Positions 1 through 7,976 of a stretch of DNA of 64,000 nt are shown one piece after another (within the stretch, counting starts at the first letter, position 1; each line of letters begins with the position of its first letter). Under the pieces are notes generated by a model that had not been told where the DNA came from, did not search any database, and worked only from the letters and a program-made list of their open reading frames with translations. The stretch comes from Lichenicoccus sp964246745 (GTDB lineage Bacteria; Pseudomonadota; Alphaproteobacteria; Acetobacterales; Acetobacteraceae). The position numbers were made by a program, and so were the translations under genes. Location of the stretch: positions 21,846-85,845 of the forward strand of contig CAXTRK010000013.1 in assembly GCA_964246745.1 (NCBI GenBank), in the 5' to 3' direction.

Positions 1-1304
1 AGGCTGTCGACGCTTTCGAAGGAGCGGCTCGCGCGCATTGCAATGCCGATCGAAAGCGTGATCCGGGCTTCCTGATTGTCGATCAAGATGCCGGTGCGGA
101 CCAGATGGTCGGCACGCTCCGCCGCGGTGTACTGGTCGGCATTGTCCAGCCACAATCCGAACAGGTCTCCGCTCATGCGTGCAACCAGGTCGGTGGGCCG
201 CACGCCGTTGCGAAGCAAGCCGGCGGCCTGTTCAAGCGCCCTGTCGCCGCTCTCCAGACCCAAGGCGGTATTGAGTGGCGCCAACTTATCAAGGCCGGCC
301 ACCATCAGCGCTGCGGGGTGTCCCTCGCGGTCAAGCCGCTCAAGGCGACGGGACAGTTCGGCGACGAAACCCTGCCGGTTGAACAGGCCGGTCAGGAAAT
401 CCGTGCGCGAGAGCCGAGCGGTCTCCCGCTGGATCTGCTCATGCTCAAGGATTGGCTGGATCCCCTGGAGCAAGATTTCCGCGACCGCGGCTTCGGCTTC
501 GCTCCAGGGCGGCCCTGTTCGCCAGACGGCGAGCACGGCACGATCGACAAAATGATTGGTGCCGGTGCAGAGCAGCAGGGACTGCCCGCAGGTCACGCTT
601 TTTCGACTGGTTTCGACAAGCCAGGTCGGCGGCTGTCCACAGGCGGCGAGGACTTCGTCGTGCAGCGCCTGCGGCACGCCAGGCCAGGATTGACCGGCGG
701 CGGCGGCGATGCGCAATGCCCGGTCAGGCTCGTGCAGCAGGACGCGGGCGCCGTCGCCGTGGACGAGCCGGATCAGCTCCTCCAGCCCAGCCGCGAGGCT
801 CGCAAAAGGCAGCGCCGCATGACGCATGCGAAGCGCCAGCGCGTGCGCGGCCTCGTGTCGCGCGAGTGAGGCGGCCCGTGCGGCGTCCTCGTGCTCCCGC
901 TCGGTGACGTCGATCCCCAGACCTCGCACCGCGCCGGCTCTGCCGGCGATGGGTGCCGCGCAGACCAGCATGCAGACCGGCATGCCGCCCGCGTCCCGCA
1001 GCCAGACACGCCGCCCGCGCACCGCCTGCTTCGTCGCGAAGGGGTTGGAGAGCGCGCCCGCCGACGCTTCATCAGCGCGGAACAAAAGCGACGCGGCAGG
1101 CTTGCCGATCAGCCGTGCCGCCGGCCAACCGAGCGCCAGCTCCGGCGCCACCAATACCAGGTGGCCGGTATCGTCCGTCTCAAAGACGAAGTCGGCGCTC
1201 TGATCCACCAGCATCCGCCAGCGCTCGCGGCTCTCGGCAAGCGTCTGCACGAGCGCCTCGCTGACGCTGTCTGCGGTGCCGGGAACAAGGAGGCTGGACG
1301 TCAT
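1..1304 (-). CDS. PAS-GGDEF protein with degenerate active site (C-terminus beyond window)
   Basis: At least 434 codons are open from ATG 1304 to the window edge, so the C-terminus (perhaps an EAL domain) is missing. An N-terminal PAS domain (about residues 25-130, with FVFETDDTGHLVLVAPE) precedes a middle region that looks GAF-like, then a GGDEF domain beginning RTDFLTGLFNR and reaching the LSIGIAM strand. Families of this type make or sense cyclic di-GMP. The signature loop reads SGDLF instead of GGDEF/GGEEF: the glutamate that binds metal in active diguanylate cyclases is leucine, so catalysis is doubtful and a receptor or regulatory role is more likely (inference). It is transcribed divergently from dapD. 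Confidence 0.85.
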   Translation of the reverse strand, partial: MTSSLLVPGTADSVSEALVQTLAESRERWRMLVDQSADFVFETDDTGHLVLVAPELALGWPAARLIGKPAASLLFRADEASAGALSNPFATKQAVRGRRVWLRDAGGMPVCMLVCAAPIAGRAGAVRGLGIDVTEREHEDAARAASLARHEAAHALALRMRHAALPFASLAAGLEELIRLVHGDGARVLLHEPDRALRIAAAAGQSWPGVPQALHDEVLAACGQPPTWLVETSRKSVTCGQSLLLCTGTNHFVDRAVLAVWRTGPPWSEAEAAVAEILLQGIQPILEHEQIQRETARLSRTDFLTGLFNRQGFVAELSRRLERLDREGHPAALMVAGLDKLAPLNTALGLESGDRALEQAAGLLRNGVRPTDLVARMSGDLFGLWLDNADQYTAAERADHLVRTGILIDNQEARITLSIGIAMRASRSFESVDS

Positions 1305-1455
1305 GGAGGGGCGATCCTGGATGATCGCGGCATTCTCAATGATGATGGTGAACATTGCGTAAAGCCTGGGTGCCAAAGCGGGGCACCAAAGGAGGGTAAT
1401 TGACAGTTGCGGCGCGCTCCGAGCATGGTCCGGCCGCCTTGGGCAGAGGGATCAG

Positions 1456-2301
1456 ATGGAACCGCTTGCAGACAGCGACGCCTTGCTCGCGGCCCGGATC
1501 GATCGTCTCTGGGAGCGGCGCGAGACGCTGTCTTCCGCCCACGGCCAGGCTCGTGACGATGTCGAAGCGGCTCTGCTGGGACTGGACCAAGGCAGGCTGC
1601 GCGTGGCCGAGCCAACGGCGAGCGGTTGGGTGGTGCATGCGTGGTTGAAGAAGGCGGTGCTGCTCTCCTTCAGGCTGAACGACAGCGTGACGATGCCGGG
1701 TGCGGGCGGGGCGCCGGTGTTCGACAAGGTGCCGATCAAGTTCGAGGGTTGGGATGCGGGGCGTTTCAGGGAGGCGGGCTTTCGCGCCGTGCCGGGGGCG
1801 GTGGTGCGCCGGTCTGCCTATATCGCGCCGGGCGCGGTGCTGATGCCGTGTTTCATCAATGCCGGCGCCCGTGTCGGCGAGGGCAGCATGATCGATACCT
1901 GGTCCACCGTCGGGAGCTGCGCGCAGATCGGCAGAGGCTGCCATGTCAGCGGCGGAGTCGGCATCGGCGGCGTGCTGGAGCCGTTGCAGGCGGCACCTGT
2001 GATCATCGAGGACGACTGCTTCATTGGCGCCCGTTCGGAGGTGGCCGAGGGCGTGCTGATCGAGCGCGGCAGCGTGCTTGCGATGGGTGTGTTTCTCGGC
2101 GCCTCCACGAAGATCGTCGATCGAGCCAGCGGCGAGGTGTTGTTCGGCCGCGTGCCGGCCTATTCGGTGGTCGTGCCGGGAAGCCTGCCGGCGGGTCCGA
2201 GCGACCGAAACCTGCCGTCGCTGGCCTGCGCGGTGATCGTGAAGCGGGTCGATGCGCGCACGCGTGCCAAGACCGCGATCAACGATCTGCTGCGCGATTG
2301 A
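1456..2301 (+). CDS. dapD: 2,3,4,5-tetrahydropyridine-2,6-dicarboxylate N-succinyltransferase
   Basis: A 281-residue cytoplasmic enzyme that succinylates tetrahydrodipicolinate in the succinylase branch of lysine and meso-diaminopimelate synthesis. It shows the DapD N-terminal helical domain (LKKAVLLSFRLND, then FDKVP near residues 95-100) followed by a left-handed beta-helix of hexapeptide repeats (AGARVGEGSMIDTWSTVGSC, about residues 135-155). Length matches the family. ATG 1456 follows an AGAGG-type ribosome site. Only 2 nt separate its stop from the dapE start, so the two consecutive pathway steps are probably co-translated. Confidence 0.96.
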   Translation: MEPLADSDALLAARIDRLWERRETLSSAHGQARDDVEAALLGLDQGRLRVAEPTASGWVVHAWLKKAVLLSFRLNDSVTMPGAGGAPVFDKVPIKFEGWDAGRFREAGFRAVPGAVVRRSAYIAPGAVLMPCFINAGARVGEGSMIDTWSTVGSCAQIGRGCHVSGGVGIGGVLEPLQAAPVIIEDDCFIGARSEVAEGVLIERGSVLAMGVFLGASTKIVDRASGEVLFGRVPAYSVVVPGSLPAGPSDRNLPSLACAVIVKRVDARTRAKTAINDLLRD

Positions 2302-2303
2302 GC

Positions 2304-3431
2304 ATGCCCGCTCCTGAGGCGCTGCCTCTGGCCAGGGCGCTGATACGCGCGCAATCGGTCACGCCGGACGATGGCGGCGCCCAGCGGGTGCTGTCGGAGG
2401 CGCTGACCGCGCTCGGCTTTTCGGTGACGCATCTGCGCTTCGGCGCGACGCCTAACCTGTTTGCGCGCCGCGGCGCGGGGCGGCCGCATTTCTGCTTTGC
2501 CGGCCACACCGATGTCGTGCCGCCGGGAGACGCCGGATGGAGCGTGCCGCCGTTTGCCGCCGAGGTGCGCGACGGCGTCCTGTTCGGCCGCGGCGCCTGC
2601 GACATGAAAGGAGCGATCGCCTGCTTCGTGTCGGCGCTCGCCTCGTGCGGCAGGGCTCCAGGCTCGGTCAGCCTGCTGATCACCGGCGACGAGGAAGGGG
2701 CCGCCACCCACGGCACGGCGCGCGTGCTGGAATGGATGGAGGCAAACCGGGCAATACCGGATTTCTGCCTGGTCGGTGAGCCGACCAACCCGGACGCGCT
2801 GGGTGAGGTCATCAAGGTCGGCCGGCGCGGCAGCCTGAACGCGCATATCGTCGTGGACGGCGTCCAGGGTCACGTCGCCTATCCCGGGCGCGCCGACAAT
2901 CCGGTGCACCGACTGTTGCGCAGCCTTTCCGAACTGACCCAGGCCCGCCTCGACGAGGGCAGCGAATGGTTCGAGCCCTCCAGTCTGCAGGTGACCAGCA
3001 TCGATGTCGGCAATCCGGCGGCCAACGTGATCCCCCCGCGGGCCGAAGCGCTGCTGAATATCCGCTTCAACGATCGGCATCGCGGCGAGACGCTGCGCCG
3101 CTGGCTGGAACGGGTCTGCGCGGCGCATGCGCCCGGAGCACGGATCGAGGTTCGGATCAGCGGCGAGGCCTTCCTGACCGCGCCCGACCGCGACGCGGCG
3201 CCGTTCATCGCGGCGCTGCGCCGGGCGGTCCAGAGTGAGACCGGACGCACGCCGCGGCTCGATACCGGCGGCGGCACCTCGGACGCACGGTTCATTTCGC
3301 GCTATTGTCCGGTTGCGGAGTTCGGCCTGGTGGGCGCAACCATGCACAAGGCCGATGAGTGCGTGTCGCTGCCCGACCTTGAGCGTCTGACCGCCATCTA
3401 TCGCGTCTTTCTCGAGGAGCTGTCGGCATGA
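2304..3431 (+). CDS. dapE: succinyl-diaminopimelate desuccinylase
   Basis: A 375-residue M20-family metallohydrolase that removes succinate from N-succinyl-LL-2,6-diaminopimelate. Metal and catalytic motifs are visible: FAGHTDVVPPGD (first metal His and catalytic Asp), RGACDMKG (bridging Asp), TGDEEG (catalytic and metal Glu), and VGATMHKADE near the C-terminus. ATG 2304 was chosen because it lies 2 nt after dapD and begins a normal DapE N-terminus (LARALIRAQSVTPDDG). The reading frame is open much further upstream inside dapD, but that part is antisense-like noise. Its TGA overlaps the next ATG (ATGA at 3428-3431). Confidence 0.96.
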   Translation: MPAPEALPLARALIRAQSVTPDDGGAQRVLSEALTALGFSVTHLRFGATPNLFARRGAGRPHFCFAGHTDVVPPGDAGWSVPPFAAEVRDGVLFGRGACDMKGAIACFVSALASCGRAPGSVSLLITGDEEGAATHGTARVLEWMEANRAIPDFCLVGEPTNPDALGEVIKVGRRGSLNAHIVVDGVQGHVAYPGRADNPVHRLLRSLSELTQARLDEGSEWFEPSSLQVTSIDVGNPAANVIPPRAEALLNIRFNDRHRGETLRRWLERVCAAHAPGARIEVRISGEAFLTAPDRDAAPFIAALRRAVQSETGRTPRLDTGGGTSDARFISRYCPVAEFGLVGATMHKADECVSLPDLERLTAIYRVFLEELSA

Positions 3432-4039
3432 AGCTACCATTGCAGCGGCGTGGGCCCGGACGGAATGCAACTGGGGTCATCCAAGGGCTGCTGCTGATCG
3501 CGCGCGGGCGCCGGGAGGGGCTCGACTGCTTCGACGCCACTCCGGACGCCTTTCTGGCCGCATTGTCGCCCTGGATTGCTTTCCTGCTCGTCGGCGCGCT
3601 GCTCATGATCCTGCGCGCCCCCAGCATCGTTGGCGCAAGCCTTGCCTTGCTGTCCTTCTGCGCGCTGCTGCTGCCGCCGGTGCTGTCGCATCTGCTGGCC
3701 GGCATCTGGAAGCGGAGCACGTTCTGGCTGCGCTACGCGACCGCGACCATCTGGTGCGAATGGCTGGTGATCGTGGCCTACGCGGTGGCGCTGCTGGTGG
3801 TCGCCGTGCTGCTGAAGGCCGGTGTGCCGACGGGTCTCGCCGGCATCGCCTTTGTCGGTCTGATCGCCGCCTACTGGCTCTGGCTGCACTGGTTCCTGGC
3901 CTGGCGCGGCCTGTCGGTCGGCTGGGCGCGAGCGGCCATGCTGGTGGCGCTCGTGGTGGTGCTGACCGGGGTGCTCTGCGGGCTTGCCCAGGTGCTGCCG
4001 CCGCATGTCGGCGTGTTTCCCTTCCCGCACGCACGCTGA
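3428..4039 (+). CDS. multi-pass inner-membrane protein of unknown function
   Basis: 203 residues, start overlapping the dapE stop (ATGA), so translationally coupled to the lysine genes. After a basic N-terminus of about 45 residues there are five or six hydrophobic segments (for example WIAFLLVGALLMIL, LALLSFCALLLPPVL, WLVIVAYAVALLVVAVLL, IAFVGLIAAYWLWL, AAMLVALVVVLTGVL). No enzymatic motif is recognised. Coupling to dapE hints at a role linked to cell-envelope precursor supply, but that is inference from position only. It ends 16 nt before the convergent truA stop. Confidence 0.8.
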   Translation: MKLPLQRRGPGRNATGVIQGLLLIARGRREGLDCFDATPDAFLAALSPWIAFLLVGALLMILRAPSIVGASLALLSFCALLLPPVLSHLLAGIWKRSTFWLRYATATIWCEWLVIVAYAVALLVVAVLLKAGVPTGLAGIAFVGLIAAYWLWLHWFLAWRGLSVGWARAAMLVALVVVLTGVLCGLAQVLPPHVGVFPFPHAR

Positions 4040-4055
4040 TCGAAGCCGCTTTGCG

Positions 4056-4844
4056 TCATCGGCGGAACGGGTCGACCGGATAGCCTATCTCGATCAGGCA
4101 AAGACCTGCTGACGGCGCGGTCGGACCTGCGCTCGCACGAGTGCGCGCGCGCAATACATCGACGACACGCGCCCGGCTCCAGGTGCCGTCGCCGACCAGT
4201 TTCAGGGTGCCGGTCATGTTGCGCACCTGATGATGCAGGAACGAGCGCGCTTCGGCGGTGATGGTGATGATCTCATCCGTGCGCTCCACGTCGAGCCGGT
4301 CCAAGGTCCTGAGCGGACTGTTCGCCTGACAGGCGCTGGCGCGGAACGAGGTGAAATCATGTCTGCCGATCAGCGCTTGCGCCGCCTCGTGCATCGCCTC
4401 CGCATCGAGCCCGCGTCTGACGTGCCAGACGCGTCCCGACTCCAGCGCCGGGCGCGACGGCCGGTTGAGGATGCGGTAGCGATACCTGCGCCGAACGGCG
4501 GAGAAGCGCGCGTTCCAGTCCGCTTCCGCCCGCGCCGCCAGGATCACCGCCACAGGGTGCGGTTTCATATGGAAATTGAGCGCGTTGCGCAGGCTCTCGT
4601 TGGACAGTCGCTGGGAGAGCGCCCAGGGCAGATCAAGCTGGGCGACCTGCGCCTCGGCATGCACGCCCGCATCGGTGCGGCCGGCGGCGACGCTGGCCAC
4701 CTCGCCGCCCCCGGTGAGCGCCGCCGCCGCTTGTTCAAGCACGGCCTGGATGGAGAGTCCGTTCGCCTGTCGCTGCCAACCCACGAACGGGCCGCCGTCA
4801 TATTCAAGGCGGACCGCCCATCTCTGGGTGGACAGCTCAGGCAA
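4056..4844 (-). CDS. truA: tRNA pseudouridine(38-40) synthase
   Basis: About 262 residues. TruA isomerises uridines 38-40 in the anticodon arm. The N-terminal LEYDGGPFVGWQRQ and the catalytic motif AAGRTDAGVHA (nucleophilic Asp in RTDAG) are present, as is the later FLHHQVRNM motif. No ATG lies at a suitable place; TTG 4844 is proposed, overlapping the fmt 3' end by 8 nt and giving the usual TruA length. A longer version of the frame runs into fmt and is unlikely. It is the last gene of the def-fmt-truA set. Confidence 0.93.
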   Translation of the reverse strand: MPELSTQRWAVRLEYDGGPFVGWQRQANGLSIQAVLEQAAAALTGGGEVASVAAGRTDAGVHAEAQVAQLDLPWALSQRLSNESLRNALNFHMKPHPVAVILAARAEADWNARFSAVRRRYRYRILNRPSRPALESGRVWHVRRGLDAEAMHEAAQALIGRHDFTSFRASACQANSPLRTLDRLDVERTDEIITITAEARSFLHHQVRNMTGTLKLVGDGTWSRARVVDVLRARTRASAGPTAPSAGLCLIEIGYPVDPFRR

Positions 4845-5763
4845 GCCGGGTGCCGGGCGGCAGCGGGTGGCCACGCAGGAAATCGTCCGCGTCGAGCACG
4901 GCGCGGCCAGGCAGTTGCAGTCGGGTGATGCGCAGCGCGCCGTCGCCGGCCGCGACCAGCAGGCGCGCGTCAAGCAGCGTGCCCGGAGAGGCCCCGCGCG
5001 GGTCGGCCAGCGGCTCCGGCGACGCCGAGATGATCTTCAATGGCTCGCCATCAAGCAGGGTCACGGCGCCAGGCCAGGGATGCATCGCGCGGATGCGCCG
5101 GTCGAGCGCGCGTGCCGGCTCCGACCACGCGAGCCGGCCATCAGCGCGTGAGAGCTTCGCAGCCAGGGTGACACCCGCTTCGGGCTGCGGCCGGGCGCCG
5201 GGGGTATGTTCCAGCGCATCAAGGATCAGCCGCGCGCCGAGCGGCGCCAGCGCATCGTGCAGGGTCTGCCCGTCGGTGGCGGCGGTGACCGGCACCGTCT
5301 CCGCAAGCAGCATCGGCCCGGTATCGAGGCCGGTGTCCATACGCATGATGGTGACGCCTGACTGGGTGTCGCCGGCCAGGATCGCCGCCTGGATCGGGCT
5401 TGCGCCACGCCAACGCGGCAGCAAACTGGCATGGATATTCAGGCAGCCCATCCGAGGTGCGGCAAGCATGCAAGCGGGAAGCATCAGCCCGTAGGCCGCG
5501 ACCACCGCCACGTCCAGGCCAAGGGCCGCGAACTCCGCCTGCGCCTCGGCATTGCCGCGCAGCCGCGCCGGCGCGCGGACCGGCAGGCCAAGCCGTAGCG
5601 CCTCCGCCTCGACCGCGGAAACACGGACCGCGTGCCCGCGTCCGGCGGCGCGCGCGGGCTGGGTATAGACGGCCGCGATGTCGTGTCCCGCGTCATGCAG
5701 CGCGCGCAACGCCGGCACAGCGAACATGGGGGTGCCCATGAAGGCCAGCCGCCGGCGCGTCAT
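4837..5763 (-). CDS. fmt: methionyl-tRNA formyltransferase
   Basis: 308 residues. Formylates the initiator Met-tRNA from 10-formyl-tetrahydrofolate. Visible features are the Rossmann start LAFMGTPMFAVPALRAL, the folate-site motif NIHASLLPRWRGASPIQ (about residues 105-122) with the catalytic Asn/His, and DTGLDTGPML about 30 residues later, followed by the C-terminal OB-like domain. The ATG overlaps the def stop (ATGA at 5763-5760). Together with def this is the classic formylation/deformylation pair. Confidence 0.96.
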   Translation of the reverse strand: MTRRRLAFMGTPMFAVPALRALHDAGHDIAAVYTQPARAAGRGHAVRVSAVEAEALRLGLPVRAPARLRGNAEAQAEFAALGLDVAVVAAYGLMLPACMLAAPRMGCLNIHASLLPRWRGASPIQAAILAGDTQSGVTIMRMDTGLDTGPMLLAETVPVTAATDGQTLHDALAPLGARLILDALEHTPGARPQPEAGVTLAAKLSRADGRLAWSEPARALDRRIRAMHPWPGAVTLLDGEPLKIISASPEPLADPRGASPGTLLDARLLVAAGDGALRITRLQLPGRAVLDADDFLRGHPLPPGTRLA

Positions 5764-6305
5764 GCACCTTGGTTCTTCTGTTCCTTGGCCAGCCTGCGCA
5801 TCAGCATGTTGCGCCTCAGAGCGGAGAGATGGTCGACGAACAGCACGCCTTCGAGATGGTCGATCTCATGCTGCAGGCAGGTGGCCAGCAACCCGTCCGC
5901 CTCGATCTCATGATGCTTGCCGTCAAGATCCTGGAAGCGGACGCGGACAGTCTCGGGGCGTGTCACCTCGGCATATTGGTTGGGCAGCGACAGGCAGCCT
6001 TCCTCGCGTGAGACCAGCGTGTCGCTTGCGGCGGCGACTTCCGGATTGACCAGAGTCAACGGCGCACGCACATCGTCGCGCGCCAGATCGACGATGGCTA
6101 GACGCAGCCCCACGCCGATCTGCGGCGCCGCGAGCCCGATCCCCGGCGCCTGATACATCGCGGCAAACATGCGTGGCAGCAACGCGCGCAAGCCCGGGAT
6201 GTCCTCTGGCCGCACCAGACGCGTCTTCTGGCGCAGGAGGGCGTGCGGCGCGATCAGGATAGGCAGCGGCTCGGGTCCAGCATCCTTTGGGATGATCTCT
6301 TCCAT
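5760..6305 (-). CDS. def: peptide deformylase
   Basis: 181 residues from ATG 6305. Removes the formyl group from nascent proteins, using a metal bound by one Cys and two His. All three family motifs are intact: GIGLAAPQIG, EEGCLSLP (metal Cys), and HEIDHLEGVLF (HExxH with catalytic Glu). A longer frame exists from a TTG at 6341, but ATG 6305 gives a normal N-terminus (PLPILIAPHALL). Downstream fmt overlaps by 4 nt. Confidence 0.95.
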   Translation of the reverse strand: MEEIIPKDAGPEPLPILIAPHALLRQKTRLVRPEDIPGLRALLPRMFAAMYQAPGIGLAAPQIGVGLRLAIVDLARDDVRAPLTLVNPEVAAASDTLVSREEGCLSLPNQYAEVTRPETVRVRFQDLDGKHHEIEADGLLATCLQHEIDHLEGVLFVDHLSALRRNMLMRRLAKEQKNQGA

Positions 6306-6352
6306 AGTCCGCGATGTAGCGGCGCGCACCCTGTTCGCCAAGCGCTGTCGCG

Positions 6353-6380
6353 CTTGCGTGGGCGGACCCTGAAACCATAT
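6353..6380 (+). promoter_or_regulatory. putative heat-shock (RpoH) promoter of hsp20
   Basis: CTTGCG at 6353-6358 and CCATAT at 6375-6380 are 16 nt apart. This fits the alphaproteobacterial sigma32 pattern (CTTG at -35, C(C/T)ATNT at -10). It lies about 60 nt before the hsp20 start codon, where such a promoter is expected. Confidence 0.6.
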
Positions 6381-6441
6381 CCTGTCTCACTGGAAGGCCG
6401 ATGTGGCTTCCGGATTCGTCTCGCTCCAAGGAGGAGGCTTA

Positions 6442-6981
6442 ATGTCAGGCCGTTTGTTCGCGTCCCCGTTGTTTCTGGGGTTTGATCACCTCGAGCAGAT
6501 GCTCGAACGCGCGTCGAAGACGTCCTCGGACGGGTATCCGCCCTATAATATCGAACAGATCAGCACCACCGGGCTGCGTATCACGCTCGCGGTGGCCGGC
6601 TTCGAGATGGACGACCTCCAGATCACGCAGGAGGACAACCAGCTCGTCATACGCGGGCGCCAGAGTGACGACGTGCACGGCCGCGTGTTCCTGCATCGCG
6701 GGATTGCCGCGCGGCAGTTCCAGCGCGCGTTCGTGCTTGCCGAGGGCATCGATGTCAGCGGCGCCTGGCTCGAACGCGGGCTGCTGCATATTGATCTTGC
6801 GCGTCCGCAACCGGAAGTGCGCGTCAAACGGATCGAGATCTCGCAAGGCGGTCTGCCGGGTCCGTCCGTGGATGCGGAGCCTCAGCGCGGCGCCAGTGCC
6901 AAGCCGGCGGCAAGCGGCGATTCTCGCGGGGGTGCTGCACGCCTGCCTCGCGTTGTCCGCTCGGTGGCCATCGAAGACTGA
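6442..6981 (+). CDS. small heat-shock protein, Hsp20/IbpA type
   Basis: 179 residues from ATG 6442, which follows a near-perfect AAGGAGGAGG ribosome site. ATP-independent holdase chaperone. The N-terminus FASPLFLGFDHLEQML is typical of alphaproteobacterial Hsp20. The alpha-crystallin domain spans about residues 35-130 (PPYNIEQIS, LAVAGFEMDDLQI, and an ERGLLHIDL strand in place of the usual NGLL form). A low-complexity Ala/Gly/Arg tail follows. An upstream in-frame ATG at 6403 is less likely because it has no ribosome site. Regulation is probably by RpoH. Confidence 0.92.
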   Translation: MSGRLFASPLFLGFDHLEQMLERASKTSSDGYPPYNIEQISTTGLRITLAVAGFEMDDLQITQEDNQLVIRGRQSDDVHGRVFLHRGIAARQFQRAFVLAEGIDVSGAWLERGLLHIDLARPQPEVRVKRIEISQGGLPGPSVDAEPQRGASAKPAASGDSRGGAARLPRVVRSVAIED

Positions 6982-7041
6982 CTTCACCGGGCCAGGCGGT
7001 TGCCAGTCGGGATCGCCGGGCCTTTACAAAGGAACAGGACC

Positions 7042-7284
7042 ATGAGTTCAACTCAGGATGACCAGGGCGACAACAAGCTGGTTGATATCCGTCACCTTTC
7101 CGTCCAGCAGCTTCAGGCGCTTGGCGTGACCCAGATCGCCTACGTCAAGCCGGTGCTGGTGGATGGCGCGGCGGCGTTCGCCATCCATGCGGCCGATGGC
7201 ACGCCGATGGCCGTTGCTGGGGATTGTGATATCGCGTTCGCCGCCATACGCCAGCACGAGATGATGCCGGCGCTGGTGCATTGA
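7042..7284 (+). CDS. DUF1150 family protein
   Basis: 80 residues from ATG 7042, with GGAACAGGA just upstream. The core VQQLQALGVTQIAYVKPV and a C-terminal GDCDIAFAAIRQHEM match the small DUF1150 proteins that follow hsp20 in many alphaproteobacteria. The biochemical role is unknown. Position 60 nt after hsp20 on the same strand suggests heat-shock co-expression and perhaps a helper role (inference). Confidence 0.85.
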   Translation: MSSTQDDQGDNKLVDIRHLSVQQLQALGVTQIAYVKPVLVDGAAAFAIHAADGTPMAVAGDCDIAFAAIRQHEMMPALVH

Positions 7285-7298
7285 GGGCGCGCGGCGGG

Positions 7299-7331
7299 AA
7301 TCGTTCAGCCAAGAACAATCGTTCAGCCAAG
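7299..7331. repeat. 15-bp direct repeat at the hpf 3' end
   Basis: AATCGTTCAGCCAAG occurs at 7299-7313 and again at 7317-7331. The second copy contains the hpf stop codon (minus strand), so the stop region is duplicated just downstream of the gene. Probably a small slippage duplication. Confidence 0.85.
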
Positions 7332-7916
7332 TCCGGGGTCAAGCCAGCCGATGTTACCGTCTCCGCGTCGATAGACGACGTTGATTTCGCCGCTGGTGCT
7401 ATTGCGAAACATCAGCAGGGTCTGATCAGCAAGATCGAGCCGCATCACCGCCTCTCCCACCGTCAGATGGGAGATGTCGGTGGCCTGCTCGGCAATGATC
7501 GTCGCATAGGCGCCGGTGGGCGCGGCGAGTTCGTTGGAAGCGGCACGTGACGCCTCCGCGTCGTCCTGCCTTAGAACATACTGACGGCCGATTTCCGGAC
7601 GGCGTCGTTGCGACACATCGCGTGCGTGCTCGTTGACACGCCGCCTGTAGCGGCGCAGGCGCTTGGCAATGTGCTCGGCCGCGTCGTCGAAGGCGACGTG
7701 CGCGTCCGCACCCTCGCCTTCGCCGCGGAGCAACAGGCCGCGTCCGGCGCGTACGTTGATGTCGCAGGTAAAGAAGCTGCGTGCGCGGCCGAAGGTCACA
7801 TTCGCATCGAGCGCATTGTCGAAATATTTGTCCGCAATGACGTCCAGGTGGGTGGTCACACGGACCCGCAAGGCCTCTGAGAGGTCAACCTGTTTGCCGG
7901 CGACGTTGATCTGCAC
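7323..7916 (-). CDS. hpf: long-form ribosome hibernation promoting factor
   Basis: 197 residues from GTG 7916, preceded by an AGGGAG site. The N-terminal HPF/YfiA domain (residues 1-105: VNVAGKQVDL-like start, VTFGRARSFFTCDI) blocks the decoding channel. A linker leads to the C-terminal dimerisation domain (LTVGEAVMRLDL...LMFRNSTSGEINVVYRR), which drives 100S formation. It follows rpoN, the usual location, but the ptsN gene commonly next in line is absent. Confidence 0.93.
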   Translation of the reverse strand: MQINVAGKQVDLSEALRVRVTTHLDVIADKYFDNALDANVTFGRARSFFTCDINVRAGRGLLLRGEGEGADAHVAFDDAAEHIAKRLRRYRRRVNEHARDVSQRRRPEIGRQYVLRQDDAEASRAASNELAAPTGAYATIIAEQATDISHLTVGEAVMRLDLADQTLLMFRNSTSGEINVVYRRGDGNIGWLDPGLG

Positions 7917-7976
7917 GTGAGCCCACTCCCTGCGGTGAAGGGGTCAGGACCGCTTTCCAGCCATCAAGCCTAATTA

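Noticed and set aside
105..869. 254-codon plus-strand frame at the left edge
   Set aside because: It lies in register opposite the PAS-GGDEF gene, whose domain motifs are clear.
1369..1387. GGTGCC/GGCACC inverted repeat before dapD
   Set aside because: A 6-bp stem in GC-rich DNA is weak evidence for an operator.
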